From the NCBI RefSeq assembly GCF_003859805.1, contig NZ_RQZG01000016.1, positions 23,830-87,829 of the forward strand: a stretch of 64,000 nt of DNA. The letters are read 5' to 3'. Of this stretch, positions 18,881-27,874 are shown one piece after another (position 1 is the first letter of the stretch; each line of letters opens with the position of its first letter). The position numbers and the translations under genes were made by a program. The notes beneath the pieces were generated by a model. The model worked only from the letters and a program-made list of their open reading frames with translations, did not search any database and had not been told where the DNA came from. Source of the stretch: Arachnia propionica (GTDB lineage: Bacteria > Actinomycetota > Actinomycetes > Propionibacteriales > Propionibacteriaceae).

Positions 18881-20422
18881 CTAGTCGGACACCGGGAGCA
18901 GACGGAGTAACTCTCGGCCAGAGATTGTGTCATCCAGAAGGCCAAGAAGCGCCGCCAAGCTTCTCACCTCGTCAACCTTCCAGCCGAATGCAGCTGCGAC
19001 ATGAGCACTGTTGATGCACTGTGGCGTCCTGAACACGCGGTCGAACGCGTGACGGAACTCACAGGCCCCCTGTTCGAGGCCCTCGAAGATGGATCCGCCG
19101 TTGTCATCCACAAGGACGACCCGCATCTGAACACTCGGTTCCGTCGGTGGCGCGACCAGCGACCCGAGGTCGTGCTGGAGGGTGAGATCCCCCAGCAGCA
19201 CGGTCGTCGGTGCCCCGGTCGCCAGGGCGATCCCGGTGGCCGTGGCCAGGGTCCCGTCGATGCCCGCGAGACCTCGGTTGGCGTAGCAGGTGGCGGGATG
19301 CTGCGAGACAGGGGCGAGATCCGCGTGCCGGATGCTGGAGCTGGCCCCGAACACCAGGTTCTCCCCGGGACGCGCGGACCGGACGACGGCGGCGGCGATG
19401 CCCTCCGGGGTGAGGGCATCGGGTGCAGGGGCGCTGTGGTCCCACCGGGCCAGCCAGTGTGGATCCCCCGGTGGCAGCACCACCCGGTCCACGACGTGTC
19501 GGGCCGCGTGCCCCGGGTCCACCCACTCGGCGTGCTGCGCCACGACGATGATCTCGACGTCGTCCCGGGCCAGCAACGCGCTGACCGGACGCGACAGGGT
19601 CGGATGTCCGAAGACCACCACCCGCTCGATCTCCGGCGCGAGCCGGGCGAGTTGTTCCCGGTAGCGGGGGATCGCGGAACCGGTGCGGGCGTTGCTGGAG
19701 GGTTCGGCGAGCAGCGGCACTCCGGCGAGCTCCGCCAGGGCCCGGGCCTCGGCCCCCACCTCGGGGGGTGCATCGCCTGCCAACACCACCGTGCGGGCCG
19801 GGGTGGTGACCTCGTGGACCACCACCCCGTCGCTGGGCGCGACCACCGGGATGCGGGGTTGGGCGACGGGGGCCCGCACCGTCGCGTCCACCAGCGGCAG
19901 GTCGAACTCGATGTTGACGTGGACCGGCCCGGGTTGACGGCTGCGGGTCCCGGCCGCGATCACGGCGGCCCGGGTGATCTGGTGGCGCCAGGCACGCTCG
20001 TCGCCGCTGGTGGAGCTGACCCGGACGGTCCGCAGCACGGCGGGCCCGAACAACCCCACCTGGTCGAAGGTCTGGTTCGCCCCGGTCCACACCGCCTGCG
20101 CGGGACGGTCAGCGGTGACCAGCAGCAGCGGGATCCCGCTGGCACGGGCCTCCATCGCGGCGGGCAGCAGGTTCCCGGCCGCCGTGCCGGAGGTGGTGAC
20201 CACCGCGGCCGGGGCACGACTGGCCTTGGCGATCCCCAGCGCGGTGAACGCCGCGACCCGCTCGTCGATGCGCACGTGCAGTCGGAGCAGGCCAGCGGCA
20301 TCGGCGGCGTGGAGGGCCAACGACAGTGGGGCGTTGCGGGACCCGGGCGCGAGCAGGACGTGCTCCACACCCGCGGCCAGCAGTGCCTCGACGGTGACGA
20401 CTCCGAGCAGCGGCGAGGTCAT
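18881..20422 (-). CDS. menD: 2-succinyl-5-enolpyruvyl-6-hydroxy-3-cyclohexene-1-carboxylate synthase
   Basis: The product has 513 residues, with the start overlapping the menC stop by 4 bp. This thiamine diphosphate enzyme joins isochorismate with 2-oxoglutarate. The N-terminal domain has the MenD block VLLAPGSRNAPLSLALH and VVTTSGTAAGNLLPA. The ThDP/Mg domain shows NRGLAGIDGTLATATGIALA and LLGDLTLQHDLGSL, ending in LVDDNGGSIFEGLEQG. The length is slightly below the usual 550. Confidence 0.94.
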   Translation of the reverse strand: MTSPLLGVVTVEALLAAGVEHVLLAPGSRNAPLSLALHAADAAGLLRLHVRIDERVAAFTALGIAKASRAPAAVVTTSGTAAGNLLPAAMEARASGIPLLLVTADRPAQAVWTGANQTFDQVGLFGPAVLRTVRVSSTSGDERAWRHQITRAAVIAAGTRSRQPGPVHVNIEFDLPLVDATVRAPVAQPRIPVVAPSDGVVVHEVTTPARTVVLAGDAPPEVGAEARALAELAGVPLLAEPSSNARTGSAIPRYREQLARLAPEIERVVVFGHPTLSRPVSALLARDDVEIIVVAQHAEWVDPGHAARHVVDRVVLPPGDPHWLARWDHSAPAPDALTPEGIAAAVVRSARPGENLVFGASSSIRHADLAPVSQHPATCYANRGLAGIDGTLATATGIALATGAPTTVLLGDLTLQHDLGSLVAPPTEPSVQMRVVLVDDNGGSIFEGLEQGACEFRHAFDRVFRTPQCINSAHVAAAFGWKVDEVRSLAALLGLLDDTISGRELLRLLPVSD

Positions 20423-21354
20423 GGCAACGCGACCCCGGCGTGCTCGGCCACACGGCGCAGCCGTTCCTGCCACCAGTGGGTGACCTCCGGGGAGGCCACG
20501 GGCACCTCGTCCGGCACCGGGTCCGGGCCGACGGTGATGTGTCCGTCGTCGATCGAGACGGGTCGGGTGACATCGGCAGCGAGCAGGCGTCCCGTCTCCA
20601 GACCGCAGGCCAGCGACAGCTCGGGCAGGGCGGCGGCGAGCCGTACCCCGGCGTGGATGCCGATCACCGACTCCACGGCCGAGGAGACCACCACCGGCAG
20701 CCCCAGTGTTGCGGCGAGTTCCAGGCAGGCCCGGGCTCCACCGAGCGGCTGCTGCTTCAGCACCACGACGTCCGCCGCCGCCAGGTCGCGGACCCGGAAC
20801 GGGTCACTGGCCCGACGGATGGACTCGTCCGCGGCGATCCACACCTGCCCCCCCAACCGGCGACGCAGTTGGGCCAGCTCCTCCACGCTCGCGCAGGGCT
20901 GTTCCAGGTACTCCAGGTCGAACCGGGCCAGGGCATGGGCCGCGGTGAGGGCCTGGGACAGGTCCCACCCGCCGTTGGCGTCCACCCGGATCGCGGCCTC
21001 GGGAAGGGCCTCCCGCACCGCAGCCACGCGGGCGAGGTCCTGGTCGAGCCCCTGCCCGGGAGCCGCCACCTTGATCTTGACGGTGTCACAGCCGGAGGCG
21101 ACGGCGCGGGCAGCGGCCTGGTCGGGGGGCAGCGCCGGGACGATGGCGTTGACGGGGACCCGCTCCCGCACCGGGACGGGGTGACCGTGGTGGGCCACGT
21201 CGAGGGCGGCCATCAGCCAGCGGGCCGCCTCGGCGTCGTCGTACTCGGGGAAGGGACTCCACTCGGCCCACCCGGCGGGACCTTCGATGAGCATCCCCTG
21301 ACGGCGCGTGAGCCCTCGGAACGGGGTCGCCAGGGGGAGGTCGAAGACGATCAC
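20419..21354 (-). CDS. menC: o-Succinylbenzoate synthase
   Basis: The product has 311 residues and belongs to the enolase superfamily. The KxK catalytic motif is TVKIKVA. The three metal ligands fall in DANGGW, EYLEQP and AADES, and the second catalytic lysine in VVVLKQQPLGG. It dehydrates SHCHC, the product formed after MenD, to o-succinylbenzoate. MenH, which acts between them, is not in the window. The gene overlaps menA and menD by 4 bp each, so it is translationally coupled to both. Confidence 0.93.
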   Translation of the reverse strand: MIVFDLPLATPFRGLTRRQGMLIEGPAGWAEWSPFPEYDDAEAARWLMAALDVAHHGHPVPVRERVPVNAIVPALPPDQAAARAVASGCDTVKIKVAAPGQGLDQDLARVAAVREALPEAAIRVDANGGWDLSQALTAAHALARFDLEYLEQPCASVEELAQLRRRLGGQVWIAADESIRRASDPFRVRDLAAADVVVLKQQPLGGARACLELAATLGLPVVVSSAVESVIGIHAGVRLAAALPELSLACGLETGRLLAADVTRPVSIDDGHITVGPDPVPDEVPVASPEVTHWWQERLRRVAEHAGVALP

Positions 21355-22241
21355 GAACCGACCGCCACTCCGATCAGCAAGCCGAAGGCCAACGCCAGCT
21401 CGGTGAGGCTGGTGGCCTGCAGCATCGCGATCAGGTCACGGCCGACGGCGCCGGCCAGCAGTCGTGCGACGGGGGCCAGCAGCACCACGAAGCCGACCAG
21501 CCCGAGAAGCGCCCACGGTGTGGTGAGTCCTGCGAAGGCCAGGGTGCTGATGAAACCGACGACCAGCAGCGAGACGAAGAACCATCGGGTGGCACGGTCC
21601 CCGATGCGGGTCGCCAACGTCCGTTTGCCCACCTCGGCGTCGGCGGCGAGGTCGCGCAGGTTGTTGACCACGAGCAGGGCACTGGCCAGTGCCCCGACCC
21701 CGGTCGCAGCCGCCCAGGTGGCGGGTGGGACGGCGTGGAAGGTGACGTGGGTGGTGCCGACGGTGGCGACGAGCCCGAAGAAGATGAACACCATCAGCTC
21801 CCCGAGGCCGAGGTAGCCGTAGGGACGGCGCCCTCCGGTGTAGTACCAGGCGGCGAGGATGGCCAGGGCGCCCACCGCGAGCAGCCACCAGGTCCCGGAG
21901 ATGGCGACGACGACCAGCCCGGTCACCGCTGCGACGGCGAAACTGATGAAGGCGGCGTTGCGGACGGTCCCGGGGCGGGCCAGGCCGGATGCGGTGAGCC
22001 GGGTCGGACCGACGCGCACGTCGTCGGTGCCCCGGATGCCGTCGGAGTAGTCGTTGGCGTAGTTGACGCCCACCTGGAGGGCCAGTGCGACGATCGCGCA
22101 CAGCGCGGGCACCAGGAGCAGTCGCCACAGTGGTACCGCCTGGCCGGAGCCGACCCCGGCGGCGACCCCGGCCAGGATGGGGGCGGCGGCGGCGGGCAGG
22201 GTGCGGGGCCTGGCACCGGCCACCCAGATGGAAGGATTCAT
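21351..22241 (-). CDS. menA: 1,4-Dihydroxy-2-naphthoate polyprenyltransferase
   Basis: The product has 296 residues from the ATG at 22241, which overlaps the menE stop. It is a UbiA-family prenyltransferase with about nine membrane helices. The first aspartate motif is NYANDYSDGIRGTDD and the second is NNLRDLAADAEVGKRTLATRIG; both bind magnesium and prenyl diphosphate. It attaches the polyprenyl tail to the naphthoquinone ring in the membrane. The start MNPSIWVAGARPRTLP is the family-typical N-terminus. Confidence 0.94.
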   Translation of the reverse strand: MNPSIWVAGARPRTLPAAAAPILAGVAAGVGSGQAVPLWRLLLVPALCAIVALALQVGVNYANDYSDGIRGTDDVRVGPTRLTASGLARPGTVRNAAFISFAVAAVTGLVVVAISGTWWLLAVGALAILAAWYYTGGRRPYGYLGLGELMVFIFFGLVATVGTTHVTFHAVPPATWAAATGVGALASALLVVNNLRDLAADAEVGKRTLATRIGDRATRWFFVSLLVVGFISTLAFAGLTTPWALLGLVGFVVLLAPVARLLAGAVGRDLIAMLQATSLTELALAFGLLIGVAVGS

Positions 22242-23263
22242 GATGAGGACATCGTAGTGTGCTCCGCCTCTGCGAGCCGGGTCATGGCGGCACGATCGGG
22301 TTTCCCGGCGCCGGTCAGTGGCACGGGATGCCCCAGGTGCTGCCGCGGCAGCCAGGTGCGGGGCAGGTGGTCGGCCAGCGTGGTGCGCCACCAGTCGAGG
22401 TCACGGGTCTGGTCCATCACCACGATGCGGCAGCCCCATTCCGGATCGGGGACGGCGATGACGGCGGCCTCCGGGGCCAGGCGGGTGACGGCGGCGCGCA
22501 CCTCCGCGAGGTCGATGTTCACCCCGCCGGAGATGACGATGTCATCGATGCGGCCGTCGATGTGGAGTCGGCCGTCGAGCAGGTGGCCGCGGTCACGGGT
22601 CAGCAGCCGTCCGGCCACCAGCGCTGCGGCGGTGGCCTCCGGGTCCCCCAGGTAGCCGTCGAACAGCATGGGACCGGTGACCGTCACCCGCCCGTCGTCG
22701 ATGCCGATCCCGACCCCGGGCAGGGGATGGCCGTCCCACACCACTCCCCCGCAGGTCTCGCTCATGCCGTAGCTCTCGACGACCTTGATCCGGGCGGCCT
22801 CGGAGCGCTCACGCAGCTCGTCGCCCAGGGCGGCCCCGCCGACCAGCACCAGGTCGAAGGCCGCGAGGCAACCCGTGAGCACGGGGTCGGTCAGTGCACG
22901 GTGGAGCTGGGTGGGGACGAGGCTGATGGCGTCGCCGCAGCCGGTGGGACGCAGTCCGGCCAGGTCAGGACCGGCTTCCGGGACGGGACGTCCGGCACGC
23001 AGGGAGCGGACCGCCACCATGAGTCCGGCGACGTGGTGGGGCGGCAGGGCCAGGTGCCAGGTGAGCGTTCCGGCGTGTTGGATGGCGCTGTCGGCCGCGG
23101 CCAGGAGGGCGTGACGGCTGAGCGCCACGAGCCGTCGACTCCCCGTGGTGCCGGAGGTCGCGACGACGGCTCCCAGGTGCCCGGGGATCTCGGGTCTGGG
23201 GGACTCGTCGAACCAGAGGGGGGCTCCCCCGTCGAGCATCCGCTCGATGTCGTGCGTGCTCAC
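22238..23263 (-). CDS. menE: o-Succinylbenzoate-CoA ligase
   Basis: The product has 341 residues, a short form of the AMP-forming ligases typical of actinobacterial MenE (the N-terminal subdomain is trimmed). It has the phosphate loop ATSGTTGSRR, the VESYGMSET adenylate block, DRGHLLDGRLHIDGRIDD, and the catalytic lysine in GAGKPDR. A GTG start overlaps the previous stop (GTGA). It activates o-succinylbenzoate with CoA ahead of MenB ring closure; menB is not in the window. Confidence 0.92.
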   Translation of the reverse strand: MSTHDIERMLDGGAPLWFDESPRPEIPGHLGAVVATSGTTGSRRLVALSRHALLAAADSAIQHAGTLTWHLALPPHHVAGLMVAVRSLRAGRPVPEAGPDLAGLRPTGCGDAISLVPTQLHRALTDPVLTGCLAAFDLVLVGGAALGDELRERSEAARIKVVESYGMSETCGGVVWDGHPLPGVGIGIDDGRVTVTGPMLFDGYLGDPEATAAALVAGRLLTRDRGHLLDGRLHIDGRIDDIVISGGVNIDLAEVRAAVTRLAPEAAVIAVPDPEWGCRIVVMDQTRDLDWWRTTLADHLPRTWLPRQHLGHPVPLTGAGKPDRAAMTRLAEAEHTTMSSS

Positions 23264-23736
23264 ACCGGCAGGGCGGGGATGCCTCCGAGGTCCAACGGGA
23301 GCGGGATCTCACCCGGGTCGAGGTCCTCGATCTGCTCGGGGGTGTAGACACGCCCTTCCTGCCTCCGTTCCGGCTCCCGCCACGACCGGTAGGCCAGTTG
23401 GTCGGGCGAGGTGACCCCCTGGAGCTCACGCATGGTGGTGATGAGGGCGTCCACCAGCTGCCTGTAGGAGCTGCTGGGTGCAGGGAGGTCGAGCCACCGG
23501 TTCCAGAAGTCGATCTCCCGGGTGTCCTTCCAGCCGAGTTCCTCCAGCCGGGCCACCACGGCCGGGTCGCCGAGGTCCATGCCCCTGACCCAGCACTGCG
23601 CCTGCAGCGCGTCCTCCTCGGTCGTCATCTGGACGGTGAACCCGGGGGCGCCCTGCTGTGACAGCACGAGGAAACGGCGTGTCTCCATCCCGATCATCAC
23701 GTGCAGCAGCTTCGATGCGAACTCGTTCCAGTCCAT
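23260..23736 (-). CDS. TY-Chap/secretion-chaperone-like protein
   Basis: The product has 158 residues from the ATG at 23736, which is preceded by GGGAGG. The fold signature (an N-terminal helix WNEFASKLLHVMIG, strand RFLVLSQQ, strand GFTVQMT, strand LQAQCWV) is like the small alpha/beta domain of type III secretion chaperones. Actinobacterial proteins of this kind are called TY-Chap domains. What it binds is unknown. The C-terminal ~40 residues are acidic and proline-rich. It overlaps menE and may only share its transcript. Confidence 0.55.
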   Translation of the reverse strand: MDWNEFASKLLHVMIGMETRRFLVLSQQGAPGFTVQMTTEEDALQAQCWVRGMDLGDPAVVARLEELGWKDTREIDFWNRWLDLPAPSSSYRQLVDALITTMRELQGVTSPDQLAYRSWREPERRQEGRVYTPEQIEDLDPGEIPLPLDLGGIPALPV

Positions 23737-23750
23737 GGTTCCTCCCTGCA

Positions 23751-24476
23751 TCAGGTACGCCATGTGAGCATATCCCGGATCACCGCGGCCTCCTCGGCGG
23801 CCAGGATCCGCTGCGGCACCGCCTGGTCCGGGTCGTTGGCCACCGCGAGCAAGCCCTGCAGCCGGGTCAACCTGGCCCGACAGGCCTCCTCGGCGACGGT
23901 GGTGGCCCCCTGCCCCTCCAGTTCACGTCCCTGCGCCACCTGGTCGTCGAAGCGGAGCAGCTCGTCGTCGATCAACTCGCAGGCGGGCAGTGCGCCGAGG
24001 AGCTCCGCAAGCTGCCGCTCCTCGGCCAGGCTCAGGTCCTGGATCACCTGGAGCTGCTCGACCAGGGCCACCTCCTCTGCCTGGGAGCGGATCCGGGTCA
24101 CCTGCTCGATCCGTTCCACGGCAGGCAGGTCGGCCGGGAGCTGCTGCTCGAGGGGGACCGCCAGCTGGGTGACCCGGCTGGCGAGCCTCTCCCCCAGCTC
24201 TGCGAAGAAGCGCCTGGGCTCGGCCACCTCACGGTGGTGCGGGGGTGCGTGGTGCCGCCAGTGCTCCATCGCCCGCAATCCGTAACGGTCCAGCAGGGGA
24301 ACGTCACCGGGGGTCTCGTCGAAGTCGAAACCGGGCTGCTCCGCCACCGGGACCGGGGTGGACACCTCGACGGGGACCGGACGGCGACGCCGTCGTGCGG
24401 GCACGCACCGGGGCAGCTCCGGCAGGTCCAGCTCCGGCTGGCTGATGGGGACTCGGGCCCGGGATGCGTGTCTCAC
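23751..24476 (-). CDS. Hypothetical helical (coiled-coil) protein heading the men operon
   Basis: I place the start at the GTG at 24476 (241 residues): TATGAT ends 6 nt before it, the leaderless spacing seen at several genes here. An ATG at 24497 has no ribosome site. After a basic, proline-rich N-terminus (CVPARRRRRP), the protein is mostly amphipathic helix rich in Leu, Glu and Gln (EEVALVEQLQVIQDLSLAEERQLAELLG), likely a coiled coil. There is no signal peptide or known domain. It is the first gene of a co-directional, overlapping run through menE, menA, menC and menD. Confidence 0.6.
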   Translation of the reverse strand: MRHASRARVPISQPELDLPELPRCVPARRRRRPVPVEVSTPVPVAEQPGFDFDETPGDVPLLDRYGLRAMEHWRHHAPPHHREVAEPRRFFAELGERLASRVTQLAVPLEQQLPADLPAVERIEQVTRIRSQAEEVALVEQLQVIQDLSLAEERQLAELLGALPACELIDDELLRFDDQVAQGRELEGQGATTVAEEACRARLTRLQGLLAVANDPDQAVPQRILAAEEAAVIRDMLTWRT

Positions 24477-24660
24477 ACCCCCATCATATTCGTCCATGAG
24501 TACGACGACAAGCAGTATTCAGGACTCCATCCGAAAAGACCGCCACGGCTCCACCGCCCGCCCCCATCGAGCACGACCCGCGAGTTGACGTTGAGCGGGG
24601 TCCGTGGGGGCCGGGCCGTGCAGCTGGCGTCGTCACCGGGTGATCCCGGGTCACATCCTC

Positions 24661-24666
24661 TAGACT
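24661..24666 (+). promoter_or_regulatory. -10 box of a leaderless promoter
   Basis: TAGACT ends 6 nt before the GTG at 24673, with no ribosome binding site between them. Confidence 0.6.
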
Positions 24667-24672
24667 GGTCAG

Positions 24673-24918
24673 GTGCTCCGGATCCTTGTCTACGTCGCGG
24701 CGATCGCGCTCAGCGTGTACTGCCTCGTCGACCTCTCCCAGTCCCGTGAGGACAGGGTCCGGCTCATGCCTCGCGCCGCCTGGGCCCTGGCCTTCATCTT
24801 CGCCCCGGTCATCGGCCCCCTGGGCTGGTTCTTCGCCGGACGCCCCGTCCGGCAGCCCCGACCGCCCCGCCCCAAGGGCCCTGACGATGACGACGACTTC
24901 CTGCGCGGCCTGCGCTGA
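24673..24918 (+). CDS. Small membrane protein with PLDc_N domain
   Basis: The product has 81 residues with a GTG start. Two transmembrane helices (about 3-20 and 35-55) enclose a short loop DLSQSREDRVRLMPRAAW and are followed by GWFFAGRP, the signature of the phospholipase D-nuclease N-terminal domain (PLDc_N). The charged tail ends DDDDDFLRGL. Such small proteins are common in actinobacteria and no catalytic PLD motif is present. The function is unknown. Confidence 0.8.
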   Translation: MLRILVYVAAIALSVYCLVDLSQSREDRVRLMPRAAWALAFIFAPVIGPLGWFFAGRPVRQPRPPRPKGPDDDDDFLRGLR

Positions 24919-24940
24919 CCCAACCCGTGGAAGGACACAC

Positions 24941-25576
24941 ATGCTGACCGGATCCCCGGCCGTCGCGAGTTGGCTGACGGCCGCCAGCCAGGAGTTCGAG
25001 GACCATCTGCTGGAGCTCGACTCGCTGGACGCCGCCATCGGCGACGGCGATCACGGCACCAACATGGCCCGAGGACTCACCACCGCCGCCACGATCCCCC
25101 CGGAGGCCGACCAGAGCGCCGCAGCGCACCTCGGCAAGGTGGGGCTCGCCCTGGTCAGCAGCGTGGGAGGCGCCTCCGGGCCGCTGTACGGCACCTTCTT
25201 CCTCAAGGTGGGACAACTGTGGGCCTCGCCTCCCAGCGTCCCCGCCATCGCCGCTGCCCTGCGGGCGGGGCTCGCCTCCATCCAGGCCCGGGGGCGGGCC
25301 GTCCCGGGGGATGCGACCATCGTGGACGCCCTCGACCCGGCGGTGGCTGCATTGGAGGCGGCTGACCCGACCGACCTGCCCGGAGCCCTCCGGACTGCCG
25401 TCGCGGCCGCCCATGCCGGAGCCGAGGCCACGGCGGACATGGTCTCCCGGCGGGGCCGGGCCGCCCATTTCGGCCAGGCGAGCCTCGGGCACGTCGATCC
25501 GGGTGCCCGCTCGATGGCCCTGCTGCTCGACAGCGCGGCCCGCCATGTGATCTGTGCAGTTTCTGACCAGAAGTGA
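24941..25576 (+). CDS. dhaL: DhaL-type dihydroxyacetone kinase nucleotide-binding subunit (orphan)
   Basis: The product has 211 residues, with GGAAGG before the ATG. It is a single DAK2/DhaL domain: DAAIGDGDHGTNMARG carries the aspartates that hold two magnesium ions and ADP. SSVGGASGPLYGTFFLK is the second nucleotide loop, and GDATIVDALDPAV and GRAAHFG follow. In PTS-linked kinases DhaL gives phosphate to dihydroxyacetone bound on DhaK and is recharged by DhaM. Neither dhaK nor dhaM is near, although glycerol genes lie 3 kb downstream. Its partner may be elsewhere, or it may serve another kinase. Confidence 0.85.
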   Translation: MLTGSPAVASWLTAASQEFEDHLLELDSLDAAIGDGDHGTNMARGLTTAATIPPEADQSAAAHLGKVGLALVSSVGGASGPLYGTFFLKVGQLWASPPSVPAIAAALRAGLASIQARGRAVPGDATIVDALDPAVAALEAADPTDLPGALRTAVAAAHAGAEATADMVSRRGRAAHFGQASLGHVDPGARSMALLLDSAARHVICAVSDQK

Positions 25577-25595
25577 CCGGATCGCGCAGCCGAAA

Positions 25596-25601
25596 TAGGC
25601 T
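25596..25601 (+). promoter_or_regulatory. -10 box of a leaderless promoter
   Basis: TAGGCT ends 6 nt before the ATG at 25608. An in-frame GTG at 25602 lies too close to the box to be the start. Confidence 0.6.
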
Positions 25602-25607
25602 GTGAGC

Positions 25608-26450
25608 ATGGGTTCGACCACTGCACCGCACAGTTCCACCGCACCACACAAGGCCGTCATCCTCGCCCGTGGGCTCGGGTCGAGGATGCGCAAGGCCGCC
25701 GAGGGGGTGGAGCTCACCGCCGAGCAGCAGCAGGCCGCCGATGCAGGGGTCAAGGCGATGATCTCCCTGGACGGGCGCCCCTTCCTGGACCATGTCATCT
25801 CGTCCCTCGCGGATGCCGGGTTCACCGAGGTCTGCCTGGTGATAGGCCCGGAGCACGACCTCATCCGCGACCACTACGACTCCGCGCCCAAGGAGCGCGT
25901 GACCATCTCCTACGCCGTCCAGGCCGAGCCGCTCGGCACCGCGAACGCCGTGCTCGCCGCCGAGGAGTTCGCAGGCTCCGACCGCGTGCTGGTCATCAAC
26001 TCCGACAACCACTACCCGACCGAGGCGCTGGCCCTGCTGGCCGACGTCGAGGGCTCGGCGCTGGTCGGTTTCACCCGTCAGGCGATGCTCACCCGCTCCA
26101 ACATCCCGGCCGAGCGGATCGCCGCCTTCGCGCTGGCCACCACTGACGAGCACGGTCACCTGGCCGAACTGGTGGAGAAACCAGATGCCGCCACGATCGA
26201 ACGGTTGGGCGAGGACGTGGTGATCTCCATGAACTGCTGGCTGTGCTCCCCTGCCATCTTCGACGCCGCCCGGGCCATCCCGAGGTCCGCGCGCGGTGAG
26301 TACGAGATCACCGACGCGGTGCGCTGGGCCATCGACCACGGCGACCCGTACACCGTCGTCAAGGCCGATCACGGCGTGCTGGACATGTCGAACCGCGGCG
26401 ACATCGCCTCCGTCATCGAGGCGTTGGGGGACAAGCAGGTGAGGCTGTGA
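25608..26450 (+). CDS. Sugar-1-phosphate nucleotidyltransferase
   Basis: The product has 280 residues. The NTP-transferase fold is clear: AVILARGLGSRMRKAAEG (the nucleotide loop, with alanine in place of the usual second glycine), VKAMISLDGRPFLDHVISSLADAGF, then EPLGTANAVLAAEEF and the metal-binding INSDNHYP. It should convert a sugar 1-phosphate and NTP into an NDP-sugar. The next gene, overlapping by 4 bp, encodes a GHMP sugar kinase that could supply the sugar 1-phosphate. The sugar is not identifiable from sequence. Confidence 0.82.
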   Translation: MGSTTAPHSSTAPHKAVILARGLGSRMRKAAEGVELTAEQQQAADAGVKAMISLDGRPFLDHVISSLADAGFTEVCLVIGPEHDLIRDHYDSAPKERVTISYAVQAEPLGTANAVLAAEEFAGSDRVLVINSDNHYPTEALALLADVEGSALVGFTRQAMLTRSNIPAERIAAFALATTDEHGHLAELVEKPDAATIERLGEDVVISMNCWLCSPAIFDAARAIPRSARGEYEITDAVRWAIDHGDPYTVVKADHGVLDMSNRGDIASVIEALGDKQVRL

Positions 26451-27640
26451 TCCGCTGGTTCGTGCCGGGGCGTCTGGAGGTCTTCGGCACCCACACCGAC
26501 TACGCCGGCGGCAACTCCCTGCTGGCCGCGGTGGATCTGGGCATCACCGTCGAGCTGACCGACGCCACGTCAGGCATCTCCGCGACGACGACGGCCGCCC
26601 CGGGTGAGGAACTGACCCTGGTCCCGGGTGAGCCGAACGATCTGCCCGCCGGGCACTGGGGCGGCTACCTTCAGGCGGTCATCGACCGGTTGCGGCTCAA
26701 CTTCGGGGAGCTGCGGCCCGCCCGCATCACCGTCGACTCGACGCTGCCGCTGGCCTCCGGGATGTCGTCGAGTTCAGCACTGGTGGTGGCCCTGGCGCTG
26801 GCGCTCATCGACCACAACTCCTTCCGTGACCGCGACGAGTGGCGGGCGAACATCACCTCTGAGATCGACCTGGCCGGGTACATGGCCTGCTTCGAGAACG
26901 GGATGAGCTTCGGCACGCTCGCCGGGGAGAAGGGGGTCGGCACCTTCGGCGGCTCCGAGGACCACACCGCGATGCTGTGCTGTCGTGCCGATGCGCTCAC
27001 CCGGTTCCGGTTCTGCCCGATCCGCGAGGGGGAGACGGTCTCCTTCCCCACGAGATGGACCTTCGTCGTCGGGGTGAGCGGGGTGTTGGCGGAGAAGACC
27101 GGTGCGGCCCTGGAGTCCTACAACCGGGCCTCGCTGCTGACCCGGGAGATCGTGGCGGCGTGGAACGACGCCACCGGTGATGAGGCCGTCACCATCGGTG
27201 ACGTGCTGGCCGGGGATGAGGACGCCTGGGAGGGGATTCACGCCGTCGTCGCCCACGACGACGAGCTGAGCGCCCGCCTGAGGGCCTTCCTCACCGAGTC
27301 GGAGGAGTTGATCCCGGCCGCAGTGGCGGCCCTCGGTGACGGCGACCTGGACCGGTTCGGGGAACTGGCGGACCGCTCCCAGCACAATGCGGAGGTCAAC
27401 CTCGGCAACCAGGTGCCGGAGACCATCAGGCTGCAGCAGCTGGCCCGAGAGCTGGGGGCGAAGGCGGCAGCCAGTTTCGGGGCCGGTTTCGGCGGCTCGG
27501 TGTGGGCACTGGTCCGAACCGACGAGGCCGACGCCTTCGCCACGGCCTGGCTGGAGCGCTACATCGCCGAGTTCCCACAGCTCAAGGACCGGGCCTCGAC
27601 GCTGGTCACCCGCCCAGGAGCCCCGGCCCGGAGGCTGTGA
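26447..27640 (+). CDS. GHMP-family sugar 1-kinase (galactokinase-like)
   Basis: The product has 397 residues, with a GTG start overlapping the previous stop. The galactokinase-type signature appears as GRLEVFGTHTDYAGG. The GHMP ATP loop is LPLASGMSSSSALV, and the C-terminal motif is GAKAAASFGAGFGGSVWAL. It has the length of galactokinase, but the first motif differs from the canonical GRxNLIGEHTDY, and it is paired with a nucleotidyltransferase instead of galT. I infer a kinase acting at C1 of an unusual sugar, the two enzymes together making an activated sugar for salvage or glycosylation. Confidence 0.8.
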   Translation: MIRWFVPGRLEVFGTHTDYAGGNSLLAAVDLGITVELTDATSGISATTTAAPGEELTLVPGEPNDLPAGHWGGYLQAVIDRLRLNFGELRPARITVDSTLPLASGMSSSSALVVALALALIDHNSFRDRDEWRANITSEIDLAGYMACFENGMSFGTLAGEKGVGTFGGSEDHTAMLCCRADALTRFRFCPIREGETVSFPTRWTFVVGVSGVLAEKTGAALESYNRASLLTREIVAAWNDATGDEAVTIGDVLAGDEDAWEGIHAVVAHDDELSARLRAFLTESEELIPAAVAALGDGDLDRFGELADRSQHNAEVNLGNQVPETIRLQQLARELGAKAAASFGAGFGGSVWALVRTDEADAFATAWLERYIAEFPQLKDRASTLVTRPGAPARRL

Positions 27641-27874
27641 CACTCTCCCGCTTGGTCACGCCAGGCTTTCCACACCAGGCCCCGGCAACCGGCTCGAGCA
27701 GCGGGAAGGGAAGGTCTCGGCTGTCGGGCCGCTGAGGATCCTCGGGGCGACGGCCGGACCGGGGCCCTCCCCCGCTGGTCCGACAGACAACGCAGTGACC
27801 ACAGCAGAAGTCGTAGCCCGGGTTCGGTCTCAGGGCTCTGGTGCACAGGCACCCGCCCCGAGAGACTGGAACAC

